This document shows positions 55,759-64,000 of a stretch of 64,000 nucleotides of DNA, one piece after another. This DNA is from CAYUWG01 sp964448285 (GTDB lineage: Bacteria; Bacteroidota; Ignavibacteria; SZUA-365). Position numbers and translations under genes: made by a program. The notes beneath the pieces are model-generated. The model did not search any database. It was not told where the DNA came from and saw nothing but the letters and a program-made list of their open reading frames with translations. Each line of letters starts with the position of its first letter. Position 1 is the first letter of the stretch. Location of the stretch: NCBI GenBank assembly GCA_964448285.1, contig CAYUWG010000013.1, positions 1 to 64,000 on the forward strand, given 5' to 3'.

Positions 55759-58242
55759 TTGAACAGAATTCATGCGAACACGAGCTTATCAGCGTTCGCT
55801 GTGCGCTATGGACTGCTGTTCATTCTCTTTCTGAGTAGTCATCTCATTCCCGAGTCGGCCGTCAGCCAGCAAAAGGCGATCGATTCTTTGCGCATCGCTG
55901 ACCGGATTGGGAAGAACGATATTCAGCATGTCAACGATTTGAACAAGCTCGGGTATCTCCTTCAGTCCGTCAACCCATCGGAAGCCGATTCGCTTCACCA
56001 CCGAGCACTGACTCTTGCCGAAAAGCTTCGCTTCAAGAAAGGCATCGCCGAGGCGTACGGAAATCTTGGAAACATCAAGAGCAACCAGGGAAAGTATGAT
56101 GACGCGATGGAGCTGTATGAGCGCTCGATGAAAATACGCACGGAGATCGGTGACAAGCGGGGAATCGCCGGAAGCAATCTGAGTTTCGGAAACATCCTCT
56201 TCAAGAAGGGCCAACTTCAGCAGGCGATGGAGCGATTTCGTACAGCGGTGGAATACTATAAGGAACTGAACGATACCGAGAACCTTCCGGTCGCATACAA
56301 CAATCTCGGCCTGACCTATCGTGTCCTTGGCGATCATCCCAAGGCAATGTCGCTCTACGTGCAAGCTCTCGCACTCGCGCGTGAGATGAACAACAAACGG
56401 GGAGAAGCCAGCGCGCTGAACAACATCGGAGTGATTTACCAGAAGATGATGAACGACTCACTCGCGATGGAGTATTATCAGCAGGCACTTGCGCTCAGAA
56501 TGGAGTTAGGCGATAAAAAGGGAATGCTCAGTTGCTATACGAATTTGGGTGAAATTCACAGTGGACGAGGACAAAAGGAGACGGCGCTTGAATACTACCA
56601 ACAAGCCTACGATTTAGCCGTTGAACTTGCCGACCGAAAGAACAGTGCGATGATTCTTGCAAACATGGGCGTCATCACCATGAGCAAGAAGGAGTATCCT
56701 CTTGCGGAACAGCGCTTTCGCGAAGCGCTGGATTTGCAGCGGAAACTCAATGACCAGCGTGCTATCGCTCATAGCTTGATCAATCTTGGAGTCTTGAACT
56801 CCGATATGGGGAACTACCAGGAAGCACACCGTTTCATCGGGGAAGGGCTTTCACTTGGACGCACGTTGAAAGCCAACGAAACGATCAAGGATGGTTTGTA
56901 CGCGCTGAGCAGACTGCATCTTCGCGAGAACAACATCGAGGAAGCCTACAAAGCGCACGTCGAACTGTCGCAGGTAAAGGATTCGTTGTTCAACATCGAG
57001 AAGACGAAACAGATCGCAGAGATGCGGGAAAAATTCGATGCGGAATCACGTGAGAAAGCAATTCAGCTGCTGAACAAGGAAAGTGAGATTCGGGAACTCG
57101 AACTTCAGCGCAAGGAAGAAGCGCTCATGAGGCAAACGCTGGAGACGGAAAAAGTACAACGGGAGCGCGAATTGAAGGTGCTCGAATTGGCAAAGAAGGA
57201 GACCGAACTTCGGCAGCAGCATCTTGAAGTGGAATCCCGTGGAAGAAAGATAGAACTGCTGAACAAGGACAAGCTCCTGCAGGAAGCGGAATTGGATAAC
57301 GAGCGGTTCTTCCGCAATGCGTCCATCGCCGGCTTGGTTGCGATCCTCATCATCACCGCGCTGCTGTATAACCGCTATCTCTTTCGCAAACGCTTGACGG
57401 CGCAATTGCAGGATGCCCTCGATACGGTGCAAAAGGCACAGCAGCAGTTGATTCAGTCGGAGAAAATGGCTTCGCTCGGACAACTCACCGCCGGCATCGC
57501 TCACGAGATTCAGAACCCGCTGAACTTCGTCAATAATTTTTCCGAGTTGATGTCGGAAATATCAGATGAAGCGCTCGCTGAAATCCTCGGCGACCCGAAC
57601 AGAACCGATATGGAAAAGCTCTCTGAAATCCGATCGGTCTTGGAGGAAATAAAAGCGAACTCCGAGAAGGTGACGTATCATGGAAAGCGCGCAGGAGACA
57701 TCATCCGGCAGATGCTGATGCACTCACGAAATACCGGGATGAAGTACTCGAAGGAAGATGTGAACAAGGTTCTGCAGGAAATCATCACGCTTGCCTACCA
57801 TGGGCGTCACGCACAAATGGAAGATTTCAGTGTGACGATAAAGAAAGAATTCGCTCCCGACCTTCCTCCCGCACAAATCATGATTCAGGATTTCAGCCGC
57901 GTGATCGTGAACCTGCTGAACAACGCCTTCGATGCGGTGCAGGACAAGCGAACGAAGAATCTCAACGGCTACGCGCCGGCGATCACCATAAAGACACAGC
58001 GTGCTTCCAAGCACCTCGAGATTCGCATCCGCGATAACGGGATCGGCATTCCTTCCGATGTGATGGATAGAATCTTTCAGCCGTTCTTCACGACGAAGCC
58101 GACCGGTCAGGGGACTGGGCTTGGATTATCACTTGCCTACGAAATCATCACGAAAGGACATCACGGCAGTATCCGTGTCGAAAGCGAAGTGGATACGTTC
58201 ACGGAGTTCGTTGTGTCGTTGCCGACGGCGGATGGTGTATAG
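55759..58242 (+). CDS. TPR-containing sensor histidine kinase
   Basis: An 827-residue hybrid of periplasmic TPR sensor and cytoplasmic kinase. A signal segment (GLLFILFLSSHLI) near 18-30 is followed by about eight TPR units (50-400, for example AEAYGNLGNIKSNQGKYDDA), a Glu/Leu-rich coiled coil (400-510), one membrane segment near 520-540, and a HisKA-type dimerisation domain (MASLGQLTAGIAHEIQNPLN) with the phospho-His at residue 582. HATPase motifs are NLLNNAFDAV, DNGIGIP and GTGLGLSLAY. The start is a TTG at 55759, with no in-frame ATG nearby. No response regulator gene is adjacent, so it is an orphan kinase in this window. Confidence 0.88.
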   Translation: MNRIHANTSLSAFAVRYGLLFILFLSSHLIPESAVSQQKAIDSLRIADRIGKNDIQHVNDLNKLGYLLQSVNPSEADSLHHRALTLAEKLRFKKGIAEAYGNLGNIKSNQGKYDDAMELYERSMKIRTEIGDKRGIAGSNLSFGNILFKKGQLQQAMERFRTAVEYYKELNDTENLPVAYNNLGLTYRVLGDHPKAMSLYVQALALAREMNNKRGEASALNNIGVIYQKMMNDSLAMEYYQQALALRMELGDKKGMLSCYTNLGEIHSGRGQKETALEYYQQAYDLAVELADRKNSAMILANMGVITMSKKEYPLAEQRFREALDLQRKLNDQRAIAHSLINLGVLNSDMGNYQEAHRFIGEGLSLGRTLKANETIKDGLYALSRLHLRENNIEEAYKAHVELSQVKDSLFNIEKTKQIAEMREKFDAESREKAIQLLNKESEIRELELQRKEEALMRQTLETEKVQRERELKVLELAKKETELRQQHLEVESRGRKIELLNKDKLLQEAELDNERFFRNASIAGLVAILIITALLYNRYLFRKRLTAQLQDALDTVQKAQQQLIQSEKMASLGQLTAGIAHEIQNPLNFVNNFSELMSEISDEALAEILGDPNRTDMEKLSEIRSVLEEIKANSEKVTYHGKRAGDIIRQMLMHSRNTGMKYSKEDVNKVLQEIITLAYHGRHAQMEDFSVTIKKEFAPDLPPAQIMIQDFSRVIVNLLNNAFDAVQDKRTKNLNGYAPAITIKTQRASKHLEIRIRDNGIGIPSDVMDRIFQPFFTTKPTGQGTGLGLSLAYEIITKGHHGSIRVESEVDTFTEFVVSLPTADGV

Positions 58243-58392
58243 CGTATAGCGTATAGCTGATGGCTGATGGCTGATGGGGTATGGCTGATTGCTGATGGGG
58301 TATGGCGTATGGCTGATGGGGTATGGCTGATGGGGTATGGCTGATGGCGTATGGCTGATGGCGTATGGCTGATGGCGTATAGCTGATAGCGT
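58236..58392. repeat. Minisatellite of GCTGATGG / GTATGG units
   Basis: About 157 bases of imperfect tandem repetition built from gctgatgg, ggtatg and cgtatg blocks, beginning over the last codons of the histidine kinase. Combined units of 13-16 bases (tatggctgatggggta, tatggctgatggcg) recur at least eight times. It lies between convergent genes and does not resemble a CRISPR array. Confidence 0.85.
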
Positions 58393-58467
58393 CATCGTTC
58401 TGAGCGTAGTCTCGAAGGACGCTCACAGTAACAGTCCCGGAGGGACGACCTATCGGAAGACTGAATT

Positions 58468-59448
58468 CTATTTCAGAAGATCTGAAACCACGTCGCGTTC
58501 TTCTCGGAGTTCCTGAAGCGTCGCTTGAATTTTTTGTTTCGCGAAATCGTTGTGCGAGAGTCCCTGGACGATGGACCACTTTCCGTTTCCTTCCAAACGC
58601 AGGGGGAAAGAGAAAAGCAATCCTTCATCGATCCCATAACTTCCGTCCGAAGGAACTGCGGCGGAGAACCAATCACCTTCGGGCGTTGGATTGAGGAAGC
58701 GTTTCACATGCTCGATTGCGGAGTTCGCCGCCGAAAACGCCGACGAGCTTCCGCGCGCTTCGATGATCGCAGCACCGCGCTGCTGTACGGTCTTGATCAA
58801 ATCGCTCCTGAGCCACTCGTGATGCGTGATAACTTCCGTGGCCGGTTTCCCGCCGATCTTTGCGTTCTCTGCGTCGGGATACTGCGTTGCGGAGTGGTTG
58901 CCCCAGATCGCCATGTTCGTGACGGATGAAACGCCAACGCCTGCTTTCATCGCGAGTTGTGCCTTCGCGCGATTTTCATCGAGCATAGTCATCGCCGTGA
59001 AACGGTTTGCGGGAACGCCGCTCGCGTTGTTCATCGCAATGAGGCAATTCGTATTGCAGGGGTTTCCGACGACGACGATCATGACGTCATCGGCGGCTTT
59101 CGTGAGCGCATTTCCCTGCCCGACGAAGATCGGTCCGTTATCGCGGATCAAATCCTTACGCTCCATGCCTTTCGTGCGTGGTTTCGAACCGATGAGCAGA
59201 GTCCAGTTCGCACCAGCAAAGGCGCTATCGGCATTATCGAAAACATCGATCGAATCCAGGAGCGGGAATGCGCAATCGTTCAGTTCCATGACGACGCCGT
59301 CGAGGGCTTTCATTGCGACGGGCAGTTCGAGCAGGCGCAGACGAATCCGCGTGTCGTGTCCAAATACTTCTCCGGAAGCAAGGCGGGGAAGGATCGCATA
59401 TCCGATTGCGCCGGCAGCTCCCGTAACGGCAACTGTAATTGATTTCAT
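58468..59448 (-). CDS. mdh: Malate dehydrogenase
   Basis: A 326-residue NAD(P)-dependent malate dehydrogenase of the type-1, E. coli-unlike branch found in many bacteria. The nucleotide-binding motif VAVTGAAGAIGYAILP opens the protein, with the substrate Arg region RTKGMERKDL near residues 91-100 and catalytic WGNHS near 187-191. It oxidises malate to oxaloacetate in the citric acid cycle. ATG at 59448. It converges with the histidine kinase gene across the minisatellite. Confidence 0.92.
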   Translation of the reverse strand: MKSITVAVTGAAGAIGYAILPRLASGEVFGHDTRIRLRLLELPVAMKALDGVVMELNDCAFPLLDSIDVFDNADSAFAGANWTLLIGSKPRTKGMERKDLIRDNGPIFVGQGNALTKAADDVMIVVVGNPCNTNCLIAMNNASGVPANRFTAMTMLDENRAKAQLAMKAGVGVSSVTNMAIWGNHSATQYPDAENAKIGGKPATEVITHHEWLRSDLIKTVQQRGAAIIEARGSSSAFSAANSAIEHVKRFLNPTPEGDWFSAAVPSDGSYGIDEGLLFSFPLRLEGNGKWSIVQGLSHNDFAKQKIQATLQELREERDVVSDLLK

Positions 59449-59547
59449 GAATGAATCTCCTTAAAACTTCTCGTGGGATGGTTTCGCACGAACCGTGCAC
59501 GACAAATGTAACGAAATCACCCTCGGTGTGCGATGACCTTTATCACG

Positions 59548-60675
59548 TCACCCGCTCGAACGGCCTTTCCACGCAGCCCACTGTGCGAAGACGAACTCAC
59601 GGATGCGTTCGCGAAAGACCTGCTTATCGAAACGCTCAGCGTGCTTTCGGATTTGCAGAGGATCGAAACGCTGCTGCTGAAACGCGAGCACGGCGTTCGT
59701 GAGTGATTCGACGGTCTGTTCTTCGAAGTGCAGGCCGCTCAGGTTGGGTATCACCGTCTCCGTCGCGCCGCCGCGTCCGAAAGCGATAACGGGTTTTCCG
59801 CATGACATGGCTTCGACGGGAACGATGCCGAAGTCCTCTTCGCCGGGGAAGAGCAACGCCTTACACTCTGTGTATGCACGCGCGATTTCCCCGTCCTCAC
59901 GCCAGCCCTCGAACGTGATGGATGCGCCCGCAAGCGATTCGAGCTTCCGCCGCTCCGGGCCTTCGCCGATAATACGCAGCGGCAGATTCAGCCTGTTGAA
60001 CGCTTCGACTGCAAGCTCGACCTTCTTGTACGGCACGAGCGCTGAGACGATGAGATAGAAATCCTTCGAGAACTCCGACACTGTGAACCGCGAAATATCC
60101 ACGGGCGGATAAATCACCACAGCGTCACGATCGTAATGGCGTTGTATGCGCTTGCGGACGTGTTCCGAGTTTGCAATGAAGGCGTGAACGCGATTGCACG
60201 TGCGCACGTCCCAGCGCCGAAGCCGAGAAGCGATCATCATGATCAGAGCGCGCTTCAACTTGCCGACTTGTGCGGTTGAGAAGTACTGGTCGAACATATC
60301 CCAGACATAGCGCATCGGCGTGTGCACGTAGGAGATGTGGAGCGCACCGGGACGCGGCCTGATTCCTTTCGCAACGGCGTGCGATGAAGAGAGGATCAAG
60401 TCGAAGCCGGACATGTCGAAGCGCTCGATTGCAAACGGATAGAGCGGCAGGTAGGAACGGTATCGGCTCTCGATGACCGGCATTCGCTGGAGGAAGCTCG
60501 TTCGGATTTCATGCATGCGAATGGTCTCACTTGCCTTCTCAGGAAAAGCGATGAGCGTATGGATTGGTGCGGCGGGGAAGAGTTCGCAAAAAACCTCCAA
60601 CACCTTCTCGCCTCCGCGCATACCGGTGATCCAGTCGTGGGCGAGTGCTATGTTCAGTGATTGTTCTTCAGTCAT
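59548..60675 (-). CDS. GT4-family glycosyltransferase
   Basis: About 375 residues from the ATG at 60675 (TEEQSLNIALAHDWITGMRGGEKVLE); the frame runs upstream to 60897 only through low-complexity repeat sequence that is not protein-like. GT-B fold: the N-terminal part has a glycine-rich loop at GMRGGEK, and the C-terminal donor site has LIVSALVPYKKVELAVEAFN, IIGEGPERRKLE and the E-x7-E motif FGIVPVEAMSCGKPVIAFGRGG. Probable mannosyl- or similar sugar transferase for envelope polysaccharide. No neighbouring polysaccharide genes. Confidence 0.88.
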   Translation of the reverse strand: MTEEQSLNIALAHDWITGMRGGEKVLEVFCELFPAAPIHTLIAFPEKASETIRMHEIRTSFLQRMPVIESRYRSYLPLYPFAIERFDMSGFDLILSSSHAVAKGIRPRPGALHISYVHTPMRYVWDMFDQYFSTAQVGKLKRALIMMIASRLRRWDVRTCNRVHAFIANSEHVRKRIQRHYDRDAVVIYPPVDISRFTVSEFSKDFYLIVSALVPYKKVELAVEAFNRLNLPLRIIGEGPERRKLESLAGASITFEGWREDGEIARAYTECKALLFPGEEDFGIVPVEAMSCGKPVIAFGRGGATETVIPNLSGLHFEEQTVESLTNAVLAFQQQRFDPLQIRKHAERFDKQVFRERIREFVFAQWAAWKGRSSG

Positions 60676-60731
60676 AGTGACAAACAAGGTTAGTGACAAA
60701 GATAGGGGGAAGAGGGAAGAGTTTGAGGTTG

Positions 60732-60778
60732 TGAAAAGGTAAAGGGTGAAGAGGTAAAGGGTAAAGGGGTAAAGAGCG
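60732..60778 (+). repeat. Purine-rich GGTAAA/GGTGAA microsatellite
   Basis: A run of ggtaaagg, ggtgaag and ggtaaag units just upstream of the glycosyltransferase gene. Its reverse complement appears as a pyrimidine run at 61613-61660, so the two flank the 313-base tandem repeat island as inverted low-complexity blocks. Confidence 0.7.
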
Positions 60779-60845
60779 AACATGTCCCTCTTGAGGTTGT
60801 CTTCGCTGGCTTGCAATTCATCGGCGAAACAGGGTGACGATGAAT

Positions 60846-61510
60846 ATATCCCCCCTTGAGGGGGGCAGGGGGGTGACAAGCGCACACGTTCGTACATCCT
60901 GAAGATGCGATCGCTTCAAACCCGCGAGCATCAGCAATACAACCGGACTCACCTGAGAGTGAGGGAGAGCGACGGCAATTCCACAATGCGTCGATTAAAT
61001 CCGTGTAGGGGCGAGGTGACCTCGCCCCTACGTGCTCGGCATTTTAATCCACGCGCGTACGAGGCGCGCGACTCCTCCCCCTGCCCCCTCCAGAGGGGGA
61101 GAGCTTATTTCAATTGACACGCGCACGAGGTATTCTCAAGAAAGATCTGAAAGAGAACATATCCCGCCTTGAGGGGGGCAGGGGGGTGACAAGCGCACAC
61201 GTTCGTACATCCTGAAGCTGCGATCGCTTCAAACCCGAGCGCATCAGCAATACAACCGGACTCACCTGAGAGTGAGGGAGAGCGACGGCAATTCCACAAT
61301 GCGTCGATTAAATCCGTGTAGGGGCGAGGTGACCTCGCCCCTACGTGCTCGGCATTTTAATCCACGCGCGTACGAGGCGCGCGACTCCTCCCCCTGCCCC
61401 CTCCAGAGGGGGAGAGCTTATTTCAATTGACACGCGCACGAGGTATTCTCAAGAAAGATCTGAAGGTGAACATATCCCTCCTTGAGGGGGCAGGGGGGTG
61501 GCGAGCACAC
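60846..61510. repeat. 313-bp direct tandem repeat, two copies plus a partial third
   Basis: Copy 1 spans 60846-61158, copy 2 61159-61471, and a partial third runs to about 61510. The two full copies differ at only a few positions. Each contains a 27-base palindrome (arms GTAGGGGCGAGGT and ACCTCGCCCCTAC around one G; 61005-61031 and 61318-61344), a CCCCCT...AGGGGG hairpin, and the CCTTGAGGGGGGCAGGGGGGTG edge. No ORF is convincing. It sits between two minus-strand genes, in a gene-free stretch of about 970 bases. Confidence 0.92.
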
Positions 61511-61612
61511 ACACGCCGTTGATCCCGCGATCATCCTTCTGCTGCGTTCAGGATTCGGCTGCGCTCAGGATGATGAAGAAGGAGTGACATTTCCGAAAAC
61601 CACCTTTACTCC

Positions 61613-61660
61613 TTCACCTCTTCACCTCTTTACCTCTTTACCTCTTCACCCTTTCACCAA
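61613..61660 (+). repeat. Pyrimidine-rich TTCACC/TTTACC microsatellite
   Basis: A run of cctcttcacc and cctctttacc units next to the mfd stop codon. It is the inverted counterpart of the purine run at 60732-60778. Confidence 0.7.
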
Positions 61661-64000
61661 TTCACTGATATCGAGAAGCAGTGTTCGGACTTCGAGGGGG
61701 TTCTCGATGTCACGAATGATCAACCTCACCTGTTTCTTGTCTTGTTCTAATTTCGTTTTCTCCGGGTGGGCGCTCACCCAGTCCATCAGAGACGGGAAGA
61801 AGGTTACATAGAATTCTTCGTCGGAGTTTGGCGGGAGAGCGAGCGTGAGTTGCTTCGCTTCGAGCGTTACGCGCGAAAGGCGAATGGTGGACGCGAGCAG
61901 GCGCAGGCGCACGACGAACAGCAGGTTCTCGACTTCAGTCGGCAGCAAACTGAACCGGTCGAAAAGCTCTTCTTCGATTTCCCGTATCTCCGTTTCCGAC
62001 TCGGAGGTGTAGAGGCGCTTGTAGATGTCGAAGCGTTCGGTCGCATTGGGAATGAAGGTCTGCGGGAGGTATGCGTCGATGCCCAACTCCATCACGACGT
62101 CGGGGCGTTTCTTCGGCGCTGCGGGGACAGCGTCTCCGAAAACGTTTTGGAATTCGCTCTGCTTGAGTTCCCCGACGGTTTCCTCCACCGTTGCAAGGTA
62201 GAGTTCGAAACCGATCTCGGTAATGAAACCGCTCTGCTCTGCGCCTAAGAGATTTCCCGCGCCGCGAATCTCGAGGTCGCGCATGGCGAGTTGAAAGCCG
62301 GAGCTTAGCTCGGAGAATTCCTCGATTGCCTGCAGGCGCTTCAATGCATCGCGCGAGAGTTTCTTCTGTTCGTTGACGAGCAGGTACGCGTACGCCTGAA
62401 CGTTCGAGCGTCCGACGCGGCCTCGCAGTTGATATAACTCCGCAAGGCCGAAGCGCTCCGCGCGATGGATGAAGATCGTGTTCGCGTTCGGAATGTCTAA
62501 TCCGGACTCGACGATTTTCGTTGTGACGAGCACGTCGATCTTCTTTTCGAGGAAGCGCATCATGACGCGTTCGAGTTCGGTGGCGTTCATCTGGCCGTGC
62601 GCGATGCCGAGCCGCACGCCGGGAATGTACGAGCGAATCTTATCGGCGAGAAGTTCGAGGTCGGATATGCGGTCGTTGACGAAATAGATTTGTCCTCCAC
62701 GCGCAATCTCGCGTTGGATGCCTTCGGCGACGACGTTCTTCGTCATCGGCAAAATGACGGTGACGATCGGAAGCCGGTTCTTCGGCGGCGTTTCGATGAC
62801 GGAAAGGTCGCGCGCGCCGAGAAGGGAGAAATTCAGAGTTCGCGGAATCGGCGTGGCGGTCAGGCTCATCGTGTCGATGTGTTCCCGCATCTCACGGAGT
62901 TTTTCTTTTGCGGCGACTCCGAAGCGATGTTCTTCATCGATGATGAGGAGGCCAAGGTCTTTGAACTCCACGTCCTTGCTCAGCAGGCGATGCGTCCCGA
63001 TGATGATATCGATGCGTCCTGCTTTGAGTCGTCGCAGCGTGTCCTTCATCGCGGTGCCGGTTTTGAATCGTGAGAGCACGTCGGTTTGCGCGGAGTAGCG
63101 ATGGAGGCGGTCGTTGAACGTGTTGAAATGCTGCTGCGCGAGAATCGTCGTCGGTACGAGTACGGCGACCTGCTTGCCGTCGAGCACGGCCTTGAATGCG
63201 GCGCGAATCGCGACTTCCGTCTTTCCATATCCAACGTCGCCGCAGATCAAGCGGTCCATCGGGACGGGAGTGCACATGTCCTTCTTCACGTCGAGCGTCG
63301 CCTGATATTGGTCGGGCGTGTCTTCGTACATGAATGACGCTTCCATTTCCTTTTGCCACTGCGTGTCCTGGGTGAACATAAAGCCCTTCGCCATTTTTCT
63401 CCGGGCGTAAAGCGTAATCAGGTTGCGCGCGATTTCTTTTATCCGCCGCTTCGTCTTATCCCGTATGCGATCCCATTCGCCGCTGCCGAGTTTCGAGAGC
63501 TTCGGAGTGTAGCCCTCGTTCGCGGTGTATTTCTGAAGGCGGTTGAGGTAATTGAGATTCACGTAGAGGACGTCGTTTTCCGCATAGAGGATCTTCGCAG
63601 TTTCCTGCAGTCCACCGGCGACGGAGATCGTTTCGAAGCCTGCGAATTTTCCGATTCCTTTGTCGGTGTGCACGACGTAATCGCCGACGTGGAGCTGGCG
63701 CATTTCACGGAGCGATAATCCTTTCGGAGTGCGTTTCTTTTCCGCGCGCACAGGCCTGCGATTGAACACCTGATGTTCGGTGATGATAGCAAGCTTGGCG
63801 CGGGGCAGAATGAAGCCGCGTGAGAGAGGGACGAAATGCACCGTGTGAAGATCAGGTGCGGGAAGTTCGTCGCTGCCGTTTGCGAGAATGTCCGTGAAGC
63901 GCGCGGCCTGCTGTTCGGAATCCGCGAGAAGGAAGACACGGAAGCTTTGCTCGGCGAATTCATCGAGAACGCTTCGCAGCATCGCAACCGAGCCGTTGAA
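61646..64000 (-). CDS. mfd: Transcription-repair coupling factor, C-terminal part (partial at window edge)
   Basis: 785 in-frame codons reach the right edge without a stop upstream, so the 5' end is missing; full Mfd is about 1,100-1,200 residues. Visible domains: the RNA-polymerase-interacting domain (LHVGDYVVHTDKGIGKFAG, near residues 100-118 of this part), then a superfamily 2 helicase core with motif I GDVGYGKTEVAIRAAF, motif II DEEHRFG, motif III SLTATPIPRTL, RDLSVIETPPKNRLP, and motif VI QLRGRVGRSN. A C-terminal TRCF domain follows. Mfd releases stalled RNA polymerase and recruits UvrA/B for nucleotide excision repair. Confidence 0.95.
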   Translation of the reverse strand, partial: FNGSVAMLRSVLDEFAEQSFRVFLLADSEQQAARFTDILANGSDELPAPDLHTVHFVPLSRGFILPRAKLAIITEHQVFNRRPVRAEKKRTPKGLSLREMRQLHVGDYVVHTDKGIGKFAGFETISVAGGLQETAKILYAENDVLYVNLNYLNRLQKYTANEGYTPKLSKLGSGEWDRIRDKTKRRIKEIARNLITLYARRKMAKGFMFTQDTQWQKEMEASFMYEDTPDQYQATLDVKKDMCTPVPMDRLICGDVGYGKTEVAIRAAFKAVLDGKQVAVLVPTTILAQQHFNTFNDRLHRYSAQTDVLSRFKTGTAMKDTLRRLKAGRIDIIIGTHRLLSKDVEFKDLGLLIIDEEHRFGVAAKEKLREMREHIDTMSLTATPIPRTLNFSLLGARDLSVIETPPKNRLPIVTVILPMTKNVVAEGIQREIARGGQIYFVNDRISDLELLADKIRSYIPGVRLGIAHGQMNATELERVMMRFLEKKIDVLVTTKIVESGLDIPNANTIFIHRAERFGLAELYQLRGRVGRSNVQAYAYLLVNEQKKLSRDALKRLQAIEEFSELSSGFQLAMRDLEIRGAGNLLGAEQSGFITEIGFELYLATVEETVGELKQSEFQNVFGDAVPAAPKKRPDVVMELGIDAYLPQTFIPNATERFDIYKRLYTSESETEIREIEEELFDRFSLLPTEVENLLFVVRLRLLASTIRLSRVTLEAKQLTLALPPNSDEEFYVTFFPSLMDWVSAHPEKTKLEQDKKQVRLIIRDIENPLEVRTLLLDISELVKG

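Noticed and set aside
58236..58392. Possible CRISPR array in the gctgatgg repeats
   Set aside because: Units are short, contiguous and imperfect with no unique spacers of constant length, and no cas gene is nearby.
60676..60897. N-terminal extension of the glycosyltransferase (74 more codons)
   Set aside because: It is translated from microsatellite and tandem-repeat sequence, is low complexity, and the family start motif follows the ATG at 60675.

Overview
The window looks like chromosome of a bacterium from the Bacteroidota/Chlorobi/Ignavibacteria/Kapabacteria side of the tree. The evidence is two proteins with C-terminal type IX secretion (Por) sorting-like tails, a CarboxypepD_reg plus TonB-receptor-like barrel, DUF2279 and PorT-like envelope proteins, NfeD/flotillin, and a tyrosine recombinase of the kind common in Bacteroidota. 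No rRNA or tRNA gene was seen. The species call is inference.

Region 1 (1-26.8 kb) is one long plus-strand sugar catabolism locus with nearly every junction overlapping by 1-26 bases. It starts inside a KDPG/KHG aldolase gene. Next come KDG kinase, an Asp-box lipoprotein, a lipoprotein of unknown function, a xylose-isomerase-like TIM barrel, xylulokinase and a Gfo/Idh/MocA dehydrogenase. After a 426-base gap a second run begins: nitrilase-family hydrolase, nucleotidyltransferase, galactokinase-like GHMP kinase, a second toroid-like protein, an ABC sugar importer (two permeases and a binding lipoprotein, no ATPase), a carbohydrate-binding-like protein, a putative TIM-barrel glycosidase, a heparinase II/III-type lyase, a six-hairpin glycosidase, a GH36-type alpha-galactosidase and an NAD-dependent epimerase-like protein. 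Together these suggest import and breakdown of a galactose- and uronate-containing oligosaccharide feeding KDG, Gal-1-P and xylulose-5-P. A TonB-receptor-like outer-membrane protein and a strong terminator close the region.

Region 2 (29.8-38.2 kb) is the accessory island and the most interesting part. Minus-strand genes are separated by long imperfect inverted repeats whose ends match integron core sites (RYYYAAC / GTTRRRY). For at least two units the first bases of the unit are the complement of the R'' core of that unit's own repeat, which is the signature of circularising integron gene cassettes. The cargo is two small secreted proteins, a DUF262-HNH restriction-like gene (frameshifted), an M1-like peptidase, an RsgA GTPase, and an MjaI-type restriction-modification pair whose methyltransferase carries a C-terminal staphylococcal-nuclease-like domain. 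The only nearby recombinase is internally deleted and lacks the first catalytic arginine, so the array looks like a CALIN (attC cluster lacking an integron integrase).

Region 3 (38.3-64 kb) is ordinary chromosome with higher apparent GC: envelope proteins, a 2,113-residue secreted repeat protein with a ~525-residue tandem duplication, a pseudouridine synthase, NfeD/flotillin, a methyltransferase, a thioesterase, a PhoD-like phosphatase, an amidohydrolase, a 5'-nucleotidase-like lipoprotein, a TPR histidine kinase, malate dehydrogenase, a GT4 glycosyltransferase, and the C-terminal part of Mfd running off the right edge. The intergenic spaces at 58.2 kb and 60.7-61.7 kb hold unusual tandem repeats.
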